Source: Bacteroidales bacterium (GTDB taxonomy: Bacteria > Bacteroidota > Bacteroidia > Bacteroidales > UBA932). From it: a stretch of DNA of 34,683 nt. Location of the stretch: contig JAFUUB010000087.1 in NCBI GenBank assembly GCA_017483985.1, positions 1 through 34,683 of the forward strand, read 5' to 3'. Below the pieces are notes generated by a model, which saw only the letters and a list, made by a program, of their open reading frames with translations, was not told the origin of the DNA and ran no database searches. Each line of letters starts with the position of its first letter. The stretch's first letter is position 1. Of this stretch, positions 1 through 7,888 are shown one piece after another. Made by a program: the position numbers and the translations under genes.

Positions 1-116
1 AGTCAACAAAAAACAGCGATATTGACGACAAGTCAACATAAATCAGCGATAAGTTAAATCCAGGTCAACTTTCTGCAGGGTTAATACGCCAAAAAAGTCA
101 ACCTAAATCAGGAAAA
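1..116. repeat. Degenerate direct repeats with about 30-33 bp period
   Basis: Four copies of a GTCAAC core lie at about 2, 32, 64 and 97. Three of them (1-21, 31-51, 96-116) extend to a longer unit resembling AGTCAACNWAAAWCAG; the first two share 19 of 21 bases including CAGCGATA. The third copy (about 62-70) keeps only the core. Spacings are 30, 32 and 33 bp. No gene is seen here. The array may continue to the left of the window. The repeats are too degenerate and too close together for a CRISPR array; function is unknown. Confidence 0.5.
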
Positions 117-120
117 GACA

Positions 121-196
121 TGCCGTCCCATATACAGGGACGGCACGTTCATTTTTGCCCGATTTTGCACCTGCCGTCCCATTTTCAGGGACGGCG
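121..196. terminator. Tandem pair of near-identical hairpins downstream of the carboxylesterase operon
   Basis: Hairpin 1 pairs TGCCGTCCC (121-129) with GGGACGGCA (137-145) around a 7-nt loop. Hairpin 2 pairs GCCGTCCC (173-180) with GGGACGGC (188-195), also around a 7-nt loop. The copies start 51 bp apart and differ mainly in the loop. They lie just beyond the 3' end of the minus-strand gene that stops at 214, so they probably act as terminator or 3'-end stabiliser of that operon. Neither is followed by a strong T tract, so a REP-like dispersed element is an alternative. Confidence 0.5.
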
Positions 197-213
197 CGTA
201 CACCCAGGGCTTC

Positions 214-1626
214 TTACCGCGGCATCAGGGGGCCCATGGCGGAGGCCACCTGCTCGTTTTCGTCAAGCTTGAAGACCATGTAGTTCGGATCGGCCTGGGT
301 CAGCGGGGTCCAGGCACCGGCCTTGGCACCGTTCGGGTTGCCATAGGCGGCGAAGTTGGTCCAGTTGGTGATCATCTGCTCGGCCAGGTCATAGTCGCCC
401 TGGACGAAAGGACGCCAGCAGTAACGCAAGGACTTGAACATGTACCAGAGCTCAGAGGAGTGGAACGCGCCCTGGAGCACGCCCTCGCGGCCGTCGGTCG
501 GGAGGCGGCGGGCGAACTGGTAGGCATAGGCCGGGATGCCGGCTTTCTCACGTTCGAAGCAGAACCGGTCGATGCCGGCGCCGAGCGCGCCCATGTCATC
601 CAGCGTGCAGCCGATCATGTACGGAACGTTGGCGATCCGGCCCGCCAGGGCCGCCTGGTTGAAGGTCTCCGGATAGGCCCAGCCATCCACGACCGGGCTG
701 CCGGCCACGCGCAGGAACTGGTGGGTCTCCTGCATATACCGGCGACTCAGTCCCATGAGTTCTTCCGGAGAGGCGGCACGCATCTTCTCGAGGGTATCGT
801 AACCGGCCCAGTCCATCAGGGCCTTTCCGGCCTCCTCGCTCGCAGCCAGCGGAGTGCCGCCGAGGACCGGAGCATCCGTAATGCCGCCACCGCTCTGGAT
901 GATCGCACCGGCGATCAGGTCCTTGGACAGCGGAGAGGTCACCAGGGTCTGCACGCTCATCGCACCGGCGCTCTGGCCCATGATCGTGACATGGTCGGGA
1001 TCACCGCCGAACTGGGCGATGTTGTTCTTGACCCACTTCAGCGCGGCGATCTGGTCCAGCATGCCGTAGTTGCCGGACACATGGTGCGGGCTCTCGGCAG
1101 ACAGGGCCGGATGCGTCATGAATCCGAGCACGCCCAACCGGTAGTTGAACGTCACGAGGACGCCGCCATGGGCAGCCCATTCCTCACCGTCCATTTCGGG
1201 CTCGAAGCCCCAGCCGGCGGTGTAGCCGCCGCCATGGATCCACAGGGTGACCGGCAGTTTCTTGTCCGGTTTGCCGGCCGCAGGGGTCCAGACATTCAGG
1301 TAGAGGCAGTCCTCGCTGAATTCCGGATCACCGTCAAAGAAGAATTCCGGGGTATAACCGCCCGGGGTGTGCTTGGCCTGCCAGGCCGGGGCGCCGAAGG
1401 TATCCATGACCTTGATGCCGTCCCACGGGACGACGGGCTGGGGCTCTTTCCAACGGAGTTCGCCCACCGGCGGCGCGGCAAACGGTATGCCCTTGTAGAC
1501 GGTCACGCCCTTGGTTTCGGTCGGAACGCCCTGGATCCGGCCGCCTTCAACGGTCAGGATCGGATACTTGGGTGCGCAGGCAGCCAGGCAGAGGGCTGCG
1601 GCGCAGAAAAACAGGATGCGTTTCAT
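214..1626 (-). CDS. Type-B carboxylesterase lipoprotein
   Basis: A 470-residue carboxylesterase of the type-B (COesterase) alpha/beta-hydrolase family, which hydrolyses carboxylic esters. The start chosen is the ATG at 1626, because it begins a lipoprotein signal peptide (MKRILFF to LAAC, lipid-bearing Cys near residue 17); an upstream in-frame start would overlap the preceding gene. Family motifs seen: the oxyanion GGG loop in WIHGGGY, an early SEDCLYLNVW block, the nucleophile elbow GQSAG with Ser219, and a His in AFHSSELW (His389). An acidic pair (TLDDMG, Asp343-344) lies where the family usually has Glu. It starts 10 bp after the stop of the broken esterase, so the two are probably co-transcribed. 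Residues after the Cys are not acidic, suggesting a periplasm-facing lipoprotein. The substrate is probably an acyl or aryl ester of plant glycans (inference). Confidence 0.88.
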   Translation of the reverse strand: MKRILFFCAAALCLAACAPKYPILTVEGGRIQGVPTETKGVTVYKGIPFAAPPVGELRWKEPQPVVPWDGIKVMDTFGAPAWQAKHTPGGYTPEFFFDGDPEFSEDCLYLNVWTPAAGKPDKKLPVTLWIHGGGYTAGWGFEPEMDGEEWAAHGGVLVTFNYRLGVLGFMTHPALSAESPHHVSGNYGMLDQIAALKWVKNNIAQFGGDPDHVTIMGQSAGAMSVQTLVTSPLSKDLIAGAIIQSGGGITDAPVLGGTPLAASEEAGKALMDWAGYDTLEKMRAASPEELMGLSRRYMQETHQFLRVAGSPVVDGWAYPETFNQAALAGRIANVPYMIGCTLDDMGALGAGIDRFCFEREKAGIPAYAYQFARRLPTDGREGVLQGAFHSSELWYMFKSLRYCWRPFVQGDYDLAEQMITNWTNFAAYGNPNGAKAGAWTPLTQADPNYMVFKLDENEQVASAMGPLMPR

Positions 1627-1636
1627 AGAGAAAGGG

Positions 1637-2737
1637 TTATTTGAAAAGTTTCGGTGCAAGTTCCTTCAGGTCAGCCCGCCAGGTGCCCCAGCTGTGACCC
1701 GCCTGGGCATTCTCCACATAGTCGTATTTCAGGCCGGCTTCGTCCAGGACCTTGAGGGTATTCTTGCAGTTGTTGTATGCGATATCCGACGGACCGCCCT
1801 GGGAGAAGACCATGAGTTTGAAGCTCTTGTTGATCTTGTCGATATTTTCGAAGACTTTCAGGCGGTTGGCCTCGGCCTTGGGATCCTGGCCGGGCGCAAA
1901 GGAGGAGCTCATGACCCAGACCCAGGAGAACATGTCATAATGCGGGAAAGCGACCTCCATGGTCTCCATGCCGCCCATGGATAGGCCGGCGATGGCGCGG
2001 CTGTCCTTGTCGGTCTTGACGGCGTAGTTGCTCTCGATGAACGGGATGATATCGGTCACCATGTCCTAGGCAAACGGCGGGACCTCGTTCGGAACGCCCG
2101 TAATGGTGCCCTTCGGCATGACCACCACCATCGGGACCATCTTCCCTTCGGCCAGGAGGTTGTCCAGGATCATGCTGGCAGCGCCGACACCCGGCCAGGA
2201 GGCGTCGTTGTCACCGCCGCCGTGGATCAGGTAGAGGACCGGAAGCTTGGCCTGGGACTTCTCATAACCGGCCGGCGTCCAGACGTGCATGCGGCGCATG
2301 CATTTCAGGGTGCGGCTGTAGTACCAGCGCTGGGCAAGGGCGCCGTGCGGCACATCCTTCATGGCGAAGAATTCGTCACCAGCGGGCTGGACTTTCAATA
2401 GCGCGCGGGTCTCCCCGGCCAGTTCGGATTTCGGATCGAACACAGGGACACCGTCTACGGAGAACTGATAGCGGTACACACCCGCGTCAATCTTGGCCAC
2501 GCGGCCTTTCCATACGCCGTTTTCCTGCTTTTCAAAACGGATCGGTGCGCCATACGGAAGGTCACCGGAAACGGATACCTGCTCCGCCTTGGGGGCATAG
2601 ATCTGGAAGATCACACGGTTCCCGTCGACGACGGTGGAACGGAGGGTGTCGTTGGGAGTGGGCTGACGCCGGAATCCCTGGGCGAAGGCGTTGCCGGCAA
2701 CCAGCAGCGCCATCAGGAGAATCAAAGCTTTTTTCAT
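1637..2737 (-). pseudogene. E-set/CE1-like esterase interrupted by an in-frame amber codon
   Basis: One reading frame of 366 codons is split by TAG at 2068-2066 (codon 224); the frame continues directly as Asp-Met-Val-Thr-Asp. The first part has a signal peptide (MKKALILLMALLVAGNAFA), an E-set/CBM48-like beta-sandwich at about 28-115, and the start of an esterase D-type (PF00756) domain with YLIHGGG. The second part carries the nucleophile motif GLSMGG (Ser253) and a catalytic-type His (AGHSWGTW, about 348). The stop therefore separates the oxyanion loop from Ser and His, so the truncated product should be inactive. Intact paralogues here (377-385 aa) align across the break, with VPPFA-stop-DMVTDIIPF matching their LV-x-x-IIPF segment. 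A single substitution from AAG, GAG or CAG would explain it. At least eight other genes here end in TAG, so recoding is unlikely. A sequencing error or low-level readthrough remains possible. Confidence 0.85.
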
Positions 2738-2773
2738 CTTGTATGGTTTTGAGTTTTTGTGTCTTGCTTATGA

Positions 2774-2842
2774 CAAATATACGGAATTTCCCGCGCACGG
2801 ATAATTCGCATGTACAAAATATTTAGCCGAATGTTCAAAACG
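2774..2842 (-). promoter_or_regulatory. Promoter and putative HTCS operator of the esterase/carboxylesterase operon
   Basis: Reading the minus strand, TATATTTG (2781-2774) matches the Bacteroidetes -7 consensus TAnnTTTG, 36 bp before the ATG at 2737. Upstream, TTTTGAACAT (2840-2831) ends 50 bp before the -7 box, and a near copy, TTTTGTACAT (2819-2810), sits exactly 21 bp closer. Two helical turns between direct repeats is typical of AraC-family binding. The first copy matches elements at the same distance from other promoters in this window. No clear -33 box is seen, as expected for an activator-dependent promoter. Confidence 0.55.
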
Positions 2843-2880
2843 ATTGGGTATACCGCGATTCCGCCGGAAATGCTTTGCCG

Positions 2881-2945
2881 ATTGTTCAATTCGACAACCG
2901 GATGTTAGCGGGGTTTCCAAGAATGGATATTATTCCATAACTTTA
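2881..2945 (+). promoter_or_regulatory. Probable promoter of the GH3 / EstA-like gene pair
   Basis: TAACTTTA (2938-2945) matches seven of eight positions of TAnnTTTG, 32 bp before the ATG at 2978. About 44 bp upstream, TGTTCAATTCGACAAC (2883-2898) resembles the operator-like element before the esterase at 16893, where the ACAA block sits 45 bp before its -7 box. It is the weakest of the six sites. The 240-bp divergent region holds no gene. Confidence 0.4.
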
Positions 2946-2977
2946 TACTGCAGAAATTATTAAACCACAATAATACT

Positions 2978-5227
2978 ATGTACAAACCCCTTTCCTTCCT
3001 TGCCGGTCTCGCCATGCTTGCAGCAGCATGCGGGAATCCGGTCACGCCGCAGGACCGCCTGACGGTGAACGACAAGAAGATCAACGAGATCATCGCCCAG
3101 ATGACCCTCGAGGAGAAAGTCGAGATGCTGCACAGCAAGACCAACATGTCTTCCGCCGGTGTCGAGCGTCTCGGCATCGCCGACATGCACTATGCCGACG
3201 GTCCGTTCGGCATCCGTGAAGAAGGCGTTCCGAACGGCTTTACCCCCGCCGGATGGAAACTTGACTCCGCTACCTATTTCCCGACCGGATCCGCCCTCGC
3301 CGCTACCTGGTCCAAAGACCTGGCCTACCTCTATGGTACCGGTATGGGCAAGGAAGCCCGCCTGCGTGGCAAGGATGTCATCCTCGGCCCGGCCGTCAAC
3401 ATCCAGCGCCTCCCCGTCGGTGGCCGTACCTATGAATACCTGAGTGAAGACCCGATCCTCAGCGCCGCCCTCTCCCTGCAGTACACCCTCGGTGTCCAGG
3501 ATCAGGGAACGGCTGTCTGTATCAAGCACTTCGCCGTCAACAACCAGGAGACCAACCGCGGCAGCGTCGACGCCCAGGTCGATGAGCGTACCCTCCGTGA
3601 GATCTATCTCAAGCCGTTCGAGAGCGCGGTCGTAAAGGGTGGCGCCATGAGCGTCATGCCGGCCTACAACAAGGTCAACGGTGACTACTGCTCCGAGAAT
3701 GAGCACCTGCTCAACGAAATCCTCCGCGGCGAGTGGGGCTTCAAGGGCTTCACCGTTTCCGACTGGGGCGGCACGCACAGCACCATGGGTGCCATGCTCC
3801 ACGGCCTCAATGTCCAGATGACGGGCAGCAACTACCTTGGCAAGCCGGTCATCGACTCCATCGCCACCGGTGCCCTGACCGAAGACCTCGTCGATGAGAA
3901 GGTCCGCCAGATCCTCCGTGTCCGCTTCGCCATCGAAGCCATCCCGGACGATGTCGCCAACACCGAAATGACCTCCAAGCCGGAGCAGCAGAAGATCGCC
4001 TACCAGGTGGCCCAGAAGTCCATCGTCCTCCTGAAGAACGAAGGTGCTACCCTCCCGCTCAAGAAAGACATCAAGAAGATCGCCGTCGTCGGCCAGAACG
4101 CTGTCCTGAAGACCCAGAGCGGCGGTGTGGGCGCCGGTGTCAAGGCCCTCTATGAAATCACTCCGCTCCAGGGCATCCAGAAGCGCGCAGGCGATGCCAT
4201 CGAGGTTGTCTATGCCCCTGGTTACAAGAACTTCCCGGGCCGTCGCTGGGGTCCCGCTCCGACCACTCCGAACCCGCTGGAGGCCGCCGCTATCGACGAG
4301 CCGGCCGATCCGAAACTCGTCGCTGAAGCCGTCGAGGCCGCCAAGGGTGCCGACGTCGTCATCTTCTTCGGCGGTACCAACAAGAGCATCGAGACCGAAG
4401 GTTCCGACCGTCAGAACATCAACCTCCCCGTCGGTCAGGAAGAAGTCGTCAAGGCCCTCTATGAAGCCAATCCGAACCTGGTCAGCGTCCTGATCTCCGG
4501 CGGTCCTTGCGACCTCCGCGTCCTCACCCAGTACTCCCCGGCCATCGTCCAGGGCTGGTGGAACGGTACCGAAGGCGGCACCGCCCTCGCCGAGGTCCTC
4601 TTCGGCGACATCGCCCCGTCCGGCAAGCTTCCGTTCACCTTCCCGGCCAAGCTCGAGGATTCCCCGGCCTTCGCACTCGGCAACTTCCCCGACAAGACCC
4701 AGGGTGGTGACCTGTTCACGATGATGTACCGTCAGGACCTCACCCGCGAGCAGCGCCGCGAACTGATGGAGAAACTTCCGAAGCCCGTGTCCAAGTACAC
4801 CGAAGGTTCCCTCGTGGGCTACCGCTGGTTCGACACCAAGAACGTCAAGCCGATGTTCGCTTTCGGCCACGGTCTTTCCTATGTCGACTTCGGCTACGGC
4901 GCCATGAACGCCTCCGCCTCCAAGAAGTCCGTCAAGGTCACCTTCACCCTCACCAACAACGGTAACATGGCCGCTGACGAAGTCGCCCAGCTCTATGTCC
5001 GCCGCCTCGACTCCTCCGTCGAATGGCCATACAAGGAACTCAAGGCCTTCGACCGCGTCAGCCTCGCCGCCGGTGAGACCAAGACCGTCACCCTCGAAAT
5101 CCCCATGGAAGACCTCCGCTACTGGAATGTCGATACCAACGCCTGGACGCTGGAGCACGGCAAACTCGAACTCCTGCTCGGCTCCGCCTCCGATGACATC
5201 CGCCAGAAAGCCGAAGTTACCATCTAG
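2978..5227 (+). CDS. GH3 family beta-glycosidase lipoprotein
   Basis: A 749-residue glycoside hydrolase family 3 enzyme, a retaining exo-beta-glucosidase or beta-xylosidase that removes single sugars from non-reducing ends. A lipoprotein signal (MYKPLSFLAGLAMLAAAC, Cys18) precedes the N-terminal TIM-barrel domain. This shows the family's KHF-x-x-NN motif (Lys183-His184) and the nucleophile motif VSDWGG (Asp262). The alpha/beta sandwich domain contains IETEGSDR, where Glu472 or Glu474 could be the acid/base. A fibronectin III-like domain closes the protein from about 640, ending in a typical GH3 SSDDIR segment. Length is normal for a three-domain GH3. The EstA-like gene follows after 84 bp. 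Codon use is strongly biased to GTC, CTC, AAG, ATC, CGT and GGT, suggesting high expression. The exact sugar specificity cannot be read from the sequence. Confidence 0.93.
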   Translation: MYKPLSFLAGLAMLAAACGNPVTPQDRLTVNDKKINEIIAQMTLEEKVEMLHSKTNMSSAGVERLGIADMHYADGPFGIREEGVPNGFTPAGWKLDSATYFPTGSALAATWSKDLAYLYGTGMGKEARLRGKDVILGPAVNIQRLPVGGRTYEYLSEDPILSAALSLQYTLGVQDQGTAVCIKHFAVNNQETNRGSVDAQVDERTLREIYLKPFESAVVKGGAMSVMPAYNKVNGDYCSENEHLLNEILRGEWGFKGFTVSDWGGTHSTMGAMLHGLNVQMTGSNYLGKPVIDSIATGALTEDLVDEKVRQILRVRFAIEAIPDDVANTEMTSKPEQQKIAYQVAQKSIVLLKNEGATLPLKKDIKKIAVVGQNAVLKTQSGGVGAGVKALYEITPLQGIQKRAGDAIEVVYAPGYKNFPGRRWGPAPTTPNPLEAAAIDEPADPKLVAEAVEAAKGADVVIFFGGTNKSIETEGSDRQNINLPVGQEEVVKALYEANPNLVSVLISGGPCDLRVLTQYSPAIVQGWWNGTEGGTALAEVLFGDIAPSGKLPFTFPAKLEDSPAFALGNFPDKTQGGDLFTMMYRQDLTREQRRELMEKLPKPVSKYTEGSLVGYRWFDTKNVKPMFAFGHGLSYVDFGYGAMNASASKKSVKVTFTLTNNGNMAADEVAQLYVRRLDSSVEWPYKELKAFDRVSLAAGETKTVTLEIPMEDLRYWNVDTNAWTLEHGKLELLLGSASDDIRQKAEVTI

Positions 5228-5266
5228 CTGACATCACAGCTTTTTTCACAAAACACAACATTGCAC

Positions 5267-5293
5267 GGAGGCCGGGATACATTTCCGGCCTCC
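5267..5293 (+). other. Intergenic hairpin between the GH3 and EstA-like genes
   Basis: A perfect 9-bp stem, GGAGGCCGG (5267-5275) with CCGGCCTCC (5285-5293), encloses a 9-nt loop. There is no T tract after it, and the next gene starts 18 bp on. It may stabilise the upstream GH3 transcript or attenuate expression of the downstream gene rather than terminate. Confidence 0.5.
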
Positions 5294-5311
5294 CTTATTC
5301 AAAAACGAATT

Positions 5312-6592
5312 ATGAAAAAACCTCTCGCTCTCATCCCCGCCTGCCTCCTGCTGATGCTGTCCTGCGGGCCGCGTCCGGCCGCGGAAGTTGAAAAAGTCGA
5401 CCTGTTCACCATCGTGGGAGACAACGGACTTCTGGTCGACGCCCTGGAAATCACGGTCAAGGACGGCCGTTCCCTCAAGGGACTCAAAGCCGAGGACTTC
5501 GACCTGGTCAACAACGTCTGCGGAACCTTCATCGACCCGGAAACCGGACAGGCCCCGGCCGACTATACCGATGACCGGATCACCGTCACCCGCAAGAAGA
5601 ACGTCCTGCGGATTGACGCCAAGCCGTTCAATGTCAACGGAAAGACCGGAGAGCGCTTCCGCCGCATCCCCTGGGAACTGCATTGCGCCGTCGATTCCGC
5701 CCTCAACGTACGGGGTGACCAGATCAGCGGCGAGCGCCACATCGCGGTCCTCGACGACTGCATCAAGGGCAGTTTTACCTTCGCCGGCCTGACCCGCGAA
5801 TACATGCTCTACCTCCCGAAAGACGAGAACGGCAATGTCATCCCGAACGTGCCGCTCATGGTCTGGCAGATCGGCGGCGGAGAGTATAACCGGGACATGA
5901 TGACTGTTGCGACGGCCAACCGCTGCCTCGTTTCCCTGGCGACCGAGGGCATCCCCTGCGCCGCCCTGGTCTTCGCCATCGCCAACCCGAACTACTCCTA
6001 CAGCGCATCCTTGTTCCCTGAGAAGATCGAACTGATCGACCGGAACAACGCGCTCCAGATGGCGTTCATCGACACCCTGATCGAAGAAGGGAAGGTCGAC
6101 GGCAGCCGGTTGTACTGCGCCGGTGCCTCGAGCGGCGGCGGCTGCACCATGCGGTTCATGATGCAGTTCCCCGACCGGTTCCGCGCCGCCATCCCCTGCT
6201 GCGCCATGGACCCGATCGTACCGATCCATCAGGTGGAAGAGAAATATGAAGGCCAGTTCGCGGATGACATCACCAAGGCCTTCCAGGGGCAGGTCTACAA
6301 ATGGAACGGAACCGACATGGCGCTCGCAGACATGGACACCGAGGCCTTCGTCAAACTCCCGATGTTCTTCGTCCATGCCGCTTCCGACCGCACCTGCAAG
6401 GTTGCGAGCACCTATTCCTACTTCGAAGCGCGCAAGCGTCTCGGTGCCAAGGATGACCACATGAAGATCTATTCCGACGAAGAGATGGCGGCATACGGCA
6501 TTCCGGTCATGATCGCCCACTTCTCCTGGGTCCCGCTGCTGGACGATTATTCCGAGGGCAGCCCGATGCGCTGGATGCTGGCGCAGAAGTAA
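5312..6592 (+). CDS. EstA-like esterase lipoprotein with N-terminal Ig-like domain
   Basis: A 426-residue alpha/beta hydrolase. The ATG at 5312 is chosen because it opens a lipoprotein signal peptide (MKKPLALIPACLLLMLSC). The region after it (about 25-125) resembles the Ig-like domain found N-terminal to EstA-type esterases. The catalytic domain follows: YMLYLPKD, an IGGGEY oxyanion segment, and GASSGGG with likely nucleophile Ser273, in the style of PHB-depolymerase-like predicted peptidases or esterases. His403 (IAHFSW) is the best candidate for the triad His, and an AASDRTC motif could supply Asp. It lies 84 bp after GH3 on the same strand and ends just before a strong bidirectional terminator. 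Its probable role is acyl ester removal from glycans in the periplasm; feruloyl, acetyl or another acyl cannot be distinguished. Confidence 0.8.
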   Translation: MKKPLALIPACLLLMLSCGPRPAAEVEKVDLFTIVGDNGLLVDALEITVKDGRSLKGLKAEDFDLVNNVCGTFIDPETGQAPADYTDDRITVTRKKNVLRIDAKPFNVNGKTGERFRRIPWELHCAVDSALNVRGDQISGERHIAVLDDCIKGSFTFAGLTREYMLYLPKDENGNVIPNVPLMVWQIGGGEYNRDMMTVATANRCLVSLATEGIPCAALVFAIANPNYSYSASLFPEKIELIDRNNALQMAFIDTLIEEGKVDGSRLYCAGASSGGGCTMRFMMQFPDRFRAAIPCCAMDPIVPIHQVEEKYEGQFADDITKAFQGQVYKWNGTDMALADMDTEAFVKLPMFFVHAASDRTCKVASTYSYFEARKRLGAKDDHMKIYSDEEMAAYGIPVMIAHFSWVPLLDDYSEGSPMRWMLAQK

Positions 6593-6610
6593 TCGGTCCC
6601 TACACGACAG

Positions 6611-6644
6611 AAAAGCCCGCCGGAGCGATTCCGGCGGGCTTTTT
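6611..6644. terminator. Bidirectional intrinsic terminator
   Basis: A perfect 13-bp inverted repeat (6611-6623 with 6631-6643) with a 7-nt loop has a GCCCGCCGG core. It runs into TTTT on the plus strand and has the matching A run on the other side, so it can terminate both converging genes: the EstA-like esterase (+) and the E-set esterase (-). Confidence 0.9.
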
Positions 6645-6664
6645 CCGTTTTCAAGAGCCTCGTA

Positions 6665-7822
6665 CTATCGGAACAACAGCGGCAGCAACTGCTGCAGGTT
6701 CCTGCGCCAGGAACGCCAGTTGTGTCCGTCGCCGGAGTCATAGTACGTGTACGGCATTTTCGCCCGGTCCAGGGCCTGCATGAGCCCCTGCGCGCTGCGC
6801 AGCGCCATGTCCTTGCTGCCGGCGCCGATCCAGAACAGGTCGTAACCCGTCTTCTTCAGCGGAGCGAGCTGTGCATCCGCCGCGTCGGGAGAACCGCCCA
6901 TGATGCCGGAGCCCATGAACGCGATTCCGCCGAAGAGACTCGGATAATGTTCCAGGATGTACATTTCATACACCCCGCCCATGGAGACACCGCAGACGGC
7001 GCGGCCGCTCTGGTCCTTCCGGACGCTGTAATGCGACTCAACGAAAGGAATGATGTTGTTGACCAGGTCGTTGACGAATTCGCCGCCGCTGGCGCCCTGG
7101 GGCGTCCGCATCAGTTCGAAATGGCTTTTCGCACCCGGAATCGGATTCAGGATGTGCGGACCGGCCCACTGGTTGGGCATCGCGTTGAGCAGGACGATGA
7201 CCATCGGTTCTGCCTCCCCTGCCGCGATCTGATGGGCGGCAATCTGCGGAAGACGTCCCATGTCGACCCAGGTGTCCTCGTCGTCGCCGCCGCCCGGGAT
7301 CATGTACAGGACCGGATAGGTCTTCGAAGGATCGTAACCATCCGGAACCCAGACATTCAGATGCCGGCGGCCGCCATACTGTGGTGACATGTACCAATTG
7401 CTGACAAACGAGCCGGACGGTACATCGGCAAATGTCAAGTTACGGCTTCCTTCCCCGGAAATCAGGAAGGAGTTGAAATACTCGGAGTAGTTGCAGACCA
7501 GGTGCAGGTTGTGCGGATCCAGCACGCGGACGCCGTCCACCTCGAAATAATAGTAATAGAAATCGGGGGCGAGGTCGCGGACCGTCCAGGTCCATTCACC
7601 GTTCTCCCCGCGTTCCATGGCAACGTTGCCGCCCAGGTTGTATTCGTTGACGCCGGGCAGGAAGTCTCCGTACACGCGGACTTCACGGGCGCTGTCCGCC
7701 TTCAGGTGGAAGGTGACGGAAGTGCCGTCGACGATGGGTTCATACCGGCTTCCGGGATACTGGGCGACCGCAGGAACGGTCAGCAGCAAAGCGACGGCTG
7801 CAATGAGGATCTTGTTGTTCAT
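6665..7822 (-). CDS. E-set (CBM48-like) / CE1-type esterase, probable feruloyl esterase
   Basis: A 385-residue secreted esterase. The ATG at 7822 gives a signal peptide (MNNKILIAAVALLLTVPAVAQ). Residues about 25-115 form an E-set/CBM48-like domain (VTFHLKADSAREVRVYGDF to YYFEVDGVRVLDP). The esterase D-type domain (from about 150) has YMIPGGGDDE, the nucleophile elbow GVSMGG (Ser280) and a C-terminal DGHNWRSW with His367. This two-domain plan is common among feruloyl and acetyl-xylan esterases of Bacteroidetes xylan loci; enterochelin-esterase-like proteins share the fold. It is third in the susC1-susD1 operon, behind a hairpin with a T tract that ends a few bases before its ATG. No lipobox is seen, so a periplasmic location is likely. 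Confidence 0.88.
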   Translation of the reverse strand: MNNKILIAAVALLLTVPAVAQYPGSRYEPIVDGTSVTFHLKADSAREVRVYGDFLPGVNEYNLGGNVAMERGENGEWTWTVRDLAPDFYYYYFEVDGVRVLDPHNLHLVCNYSEYFNSFLISGEGSRNLTFADVPSGSFVSNWYMSPQYGGRRHLNVWVPDGYDPSKTYPVLYMIPGGGDDEDTWVDMGRLPQIAAHQIAAGEAEPMVIVLLNAMPNQWAGPHILNPIPGAKSHFELMRTPQGASGGEFVNDLVNNIIPFVESHYSVRKDQSGRAVCGVSMGGVYEMYILEHYPSLFGGIAFMGSGIMGGSPDAADAQLAPLKKTGYDLFWIGAGSKDMALRSAQGLMQALDRAKMPYTYYDSGDGHNWRSWRRNLQQLLPLLFR

Positions 7823-7825
7823 ATG

Positions 7826-7855
7826 AAAAAGAGGTGGCGGAACGGCCGCCACCTC
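7826..7855 (-). terminator. Intrinsic-terminator-like hairpin between susD1 and the esterase
   Basis: A 10-bp perfect stem (7831-7840 with 7846-7855, core GAGGTGGCGG) with a 5-nt loop is followed on the minus strand by TTTTT (7830-7826), just before the esterase ATG at 7822. It looks like a complete intrinsic terminator placed inside the operon. It could reduce esterase transcription relative to susCD, or protect the susCD mRNA 3' end. Confidence 0.75.
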
Positions 7856-7862
7856 AAAGATA
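7855..7862 (-). promoter_or_regulatory. Possible internal -7 box before the esterase
   Basis: TATCTTTG on the minus strand (7862-7855) matches TAnnTTTG exactly and overlaps the base of the hairpin. A start about 7 nt further on would fall within the hairpin, so that transcript would escape termination. No -33 box or operator-like element accompanies it, so it may be a chance match. Confidence 0.3.
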
Positions 7863-7888
7863 AGAATTTCAGCGGGGAAAAGAATGGA

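Noticed and set aside
1..116. CRISPR array
   Set aside because: Repeat copies are degenerate, only the core is shared by all, there is almost no spacer between units, and no cas gene is nearby.
1637..2062. The 141-residue frame as an independent small esterase gene
   Set aside because: It lacks signal peptide, E-set domain and oxyanion loop, and continues the upstream frame exactly after one stop codon, so it is the second half of a broken gene.
2066..2068. Stop-codon reassignment (TAG read as an amino acid)
   Set aside because: At least eight genes here end with TAG at the expected C-terminus, for example GH3 at 5225-5227 and HTCS1 at 16801-16803, so TAG is a normal stop.
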